Assembly (NCBI GenBank): GCA_963838885.1
Contig: CAWITB010000011.1
Location: 62,001 to 126,000, forward strand
Reading direction: 5' to 3'
DNA length: 64,000 nt
Source: JAICMB01 sp963838885
Lineage (GTDB): Bacteria; Acidobacteriota; Terriglobia; Bryobacterales; Bryobacteraceae
The translations under genes and the position numbers were made by a program. The notes under the pieces are model-generated. The model saw only the letters and a list, made by a program, of their open reading frames with translations, did not search any database and was not told the DNA's origin. Positions 63,512 through 64,000 of this stretch are shown here, piece after piece (the first letter of the stretch is position 1; each line of letters begins with the position of its first letter).

Positions 63512-64000
63512 GTAGAAGAAATTCCCGGTTCCCTTCCGCCCCTAGAATGGGGCTGGGAATAATCGCCGTATCGAAACCCATCGCGCGCGCCGCCTGCTCC
63601 ACGCGATCGCAAGCGAGGCGATGCAATTCCGGGTCGCGCACGATCCCTCCTTTGCCCACCTGCCGCCGTTGCAACTCGAACTGCGGCTTCACAAGAATCA
63701 CCATCTCGCCGTTCCCCGCGAGCAAATCCGGCAGCACGGGCAGAATCATTGTGACTGAGATGAAGCTGACATCGCAAACCGCGAGTTCGATCGGCTCCGG
63801 GACGCGATCGCGGTCCAGGTATCGCGCGTTGACCTGCTCCCGCGCAATCACGCGAGCATCGTTGCGCAGTTTCCAGTCAAGCTGCCCCGTGCCCACGTCG
63901 ATGGCGTAAACGCGCGCCGCGCCGTGCTGCAAGAGGCAATCCGTGAATCCGCCGGTCGAAGAACCGATGTCGAGGCAGACGCGCCCGGCGGCATCGATAT
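63498..64000 (-). CDS. TlyA family rRNA methyltransferase (3' part)
   Basis: Runs off the right edge; the visible 167 C-terminal residues contain VCLDIGSSTGGFTDCLLQHGAA (SAM-binding motif I), YAIDVGTGQLDWKLRNDARV, AVCDVSFISVTMILP and MVILVKPQFELQRRQVGKGG. This is the FtsJ/TlyA-type fold, a 2'-O-methyltransferase for rRNA, often called a hemolysin. The N-terminal S4 domain would lie beyond 64000. It overlaps nadK by 14 bases. Confidence 0.92.
   Translation of the reverse strand, partial: IDAAGRVCLDIGSSTGGFTDCLLQHGAARVYAIDVGTGQLDWKLRNDARVIAREQVNARYLDRDRVPEPIELAVCDVSFISVTMILPVLPDLLAGNGEMVILVKPQFELQRRQVGKGGIVRDPELHRLACDRVEQAARAMGFDTAIIPSPILGAEGNREFLLHAKH

Overview
The window looks like chromosome from an Acidobacteriota bacterium of the Solibacter/Bryobacter type. 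This is inferred from gene content: three very large TonB-dependent (Oar-like) receptors with an N-terminal carboxypeptidase-regulatory-like domain, MacB-like ADOP permeases (one with a PadR regulator), a Solibacter-type TIGR03437-like C-terminal remnant beside a PEP-CTERM protein, M28 peptidase and PQQ-dehydrogenase/cytochrome c pairs, and high GC. No species can be named from the sequence alone.

Layout. 0.5-5 kb: an Rrf2 regulator overlapping cysteine synthase, a nucleotidyltransferase-like protein overlapping a sugar-isomerase-like TIM barrel, and an ExeA-type ATPase. 4.9-9.4 kb: an ADOP permease pseudogene with an intact padR, flanked on one side by a decayed 3' fragment and on the other by the intact copy of a SAM hydroxide adenosyltransferase gene. 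9.4-12.6 kb: cysteine desulfurase, mnmA and an LpxL-like acyltransferase. 12.9-18.7 kb: an accessory zone with an IS481 element ending 16 bp from tRNA-Arg(TCG), a disordered membrane protein, orphan small ORFs, a broken LNPQPLPP-motif protein and an IS1595 remnant with a small passenger gene. 19-27.6 kb: TonB receptor 1, secreted and small unknown proteins, a PIG-L deacetylase, a histone-H1-like-tailed protein, a START/cyclase-like membrane protein and a TPR protein.

27.5-30.6 kb is the most unusual locus. Paired palindromes lie upstream of the TPR gene. On the opposite strand two tandem 16-codon micro-ORFs encode nearly the same peptide (MKIKT..KSG.AVWG) with mainly synonymous or conservative differences. 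An inverted-repeat region follows, then an intact ADOP-type permease with no padR.

30.5-38.7 kb: a decayed HEPN gene pair, Gfo/Idh/MocA oxidoreductase, peptide deformylase, SPL-like radical SAM protein, trypsin-like protease, DMT transporter, HAD phosphatase and a Tat-type putative polysaccharide-lyase-like protein. 38.6-49 kb: a 166-bp tandem duplication that makes a chimeric mini-gene, a frameshifted TonB receptor, a broken multiheme cytochrome, a PEP-CTERM protein and another frameshifted TonB receptor. 49-58.4 kb: M28 peptidase, a polytopic membrane protein, a PQQ dehydrogenase overlapping a diheme cytochrome c, an RsuA-type pseudouridine synthase, a large two-domain protein with a formylglycine-generating-enzyme-like C-terminus, and a DedA gene. 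58.5-64 kb: a MntA/HepT toxin-antitoxin pair, a second decayed IS1595 with passenger, a frameshifted membrane-anchored protein, DAACS symporter, NAD kinase and the 3' part of a TlyA-type methyltransferase.

At least a dozen otherwise well-conserved genes carry one or more single-base frameshifts. Some sit in mobile elements and are plausible decay. Others, in TonB receptors, the cytochrome, DedA and the end of the PQQ dehydrogenase, could be sequencing errors. Functional inferences for those genes depend on resolving this.
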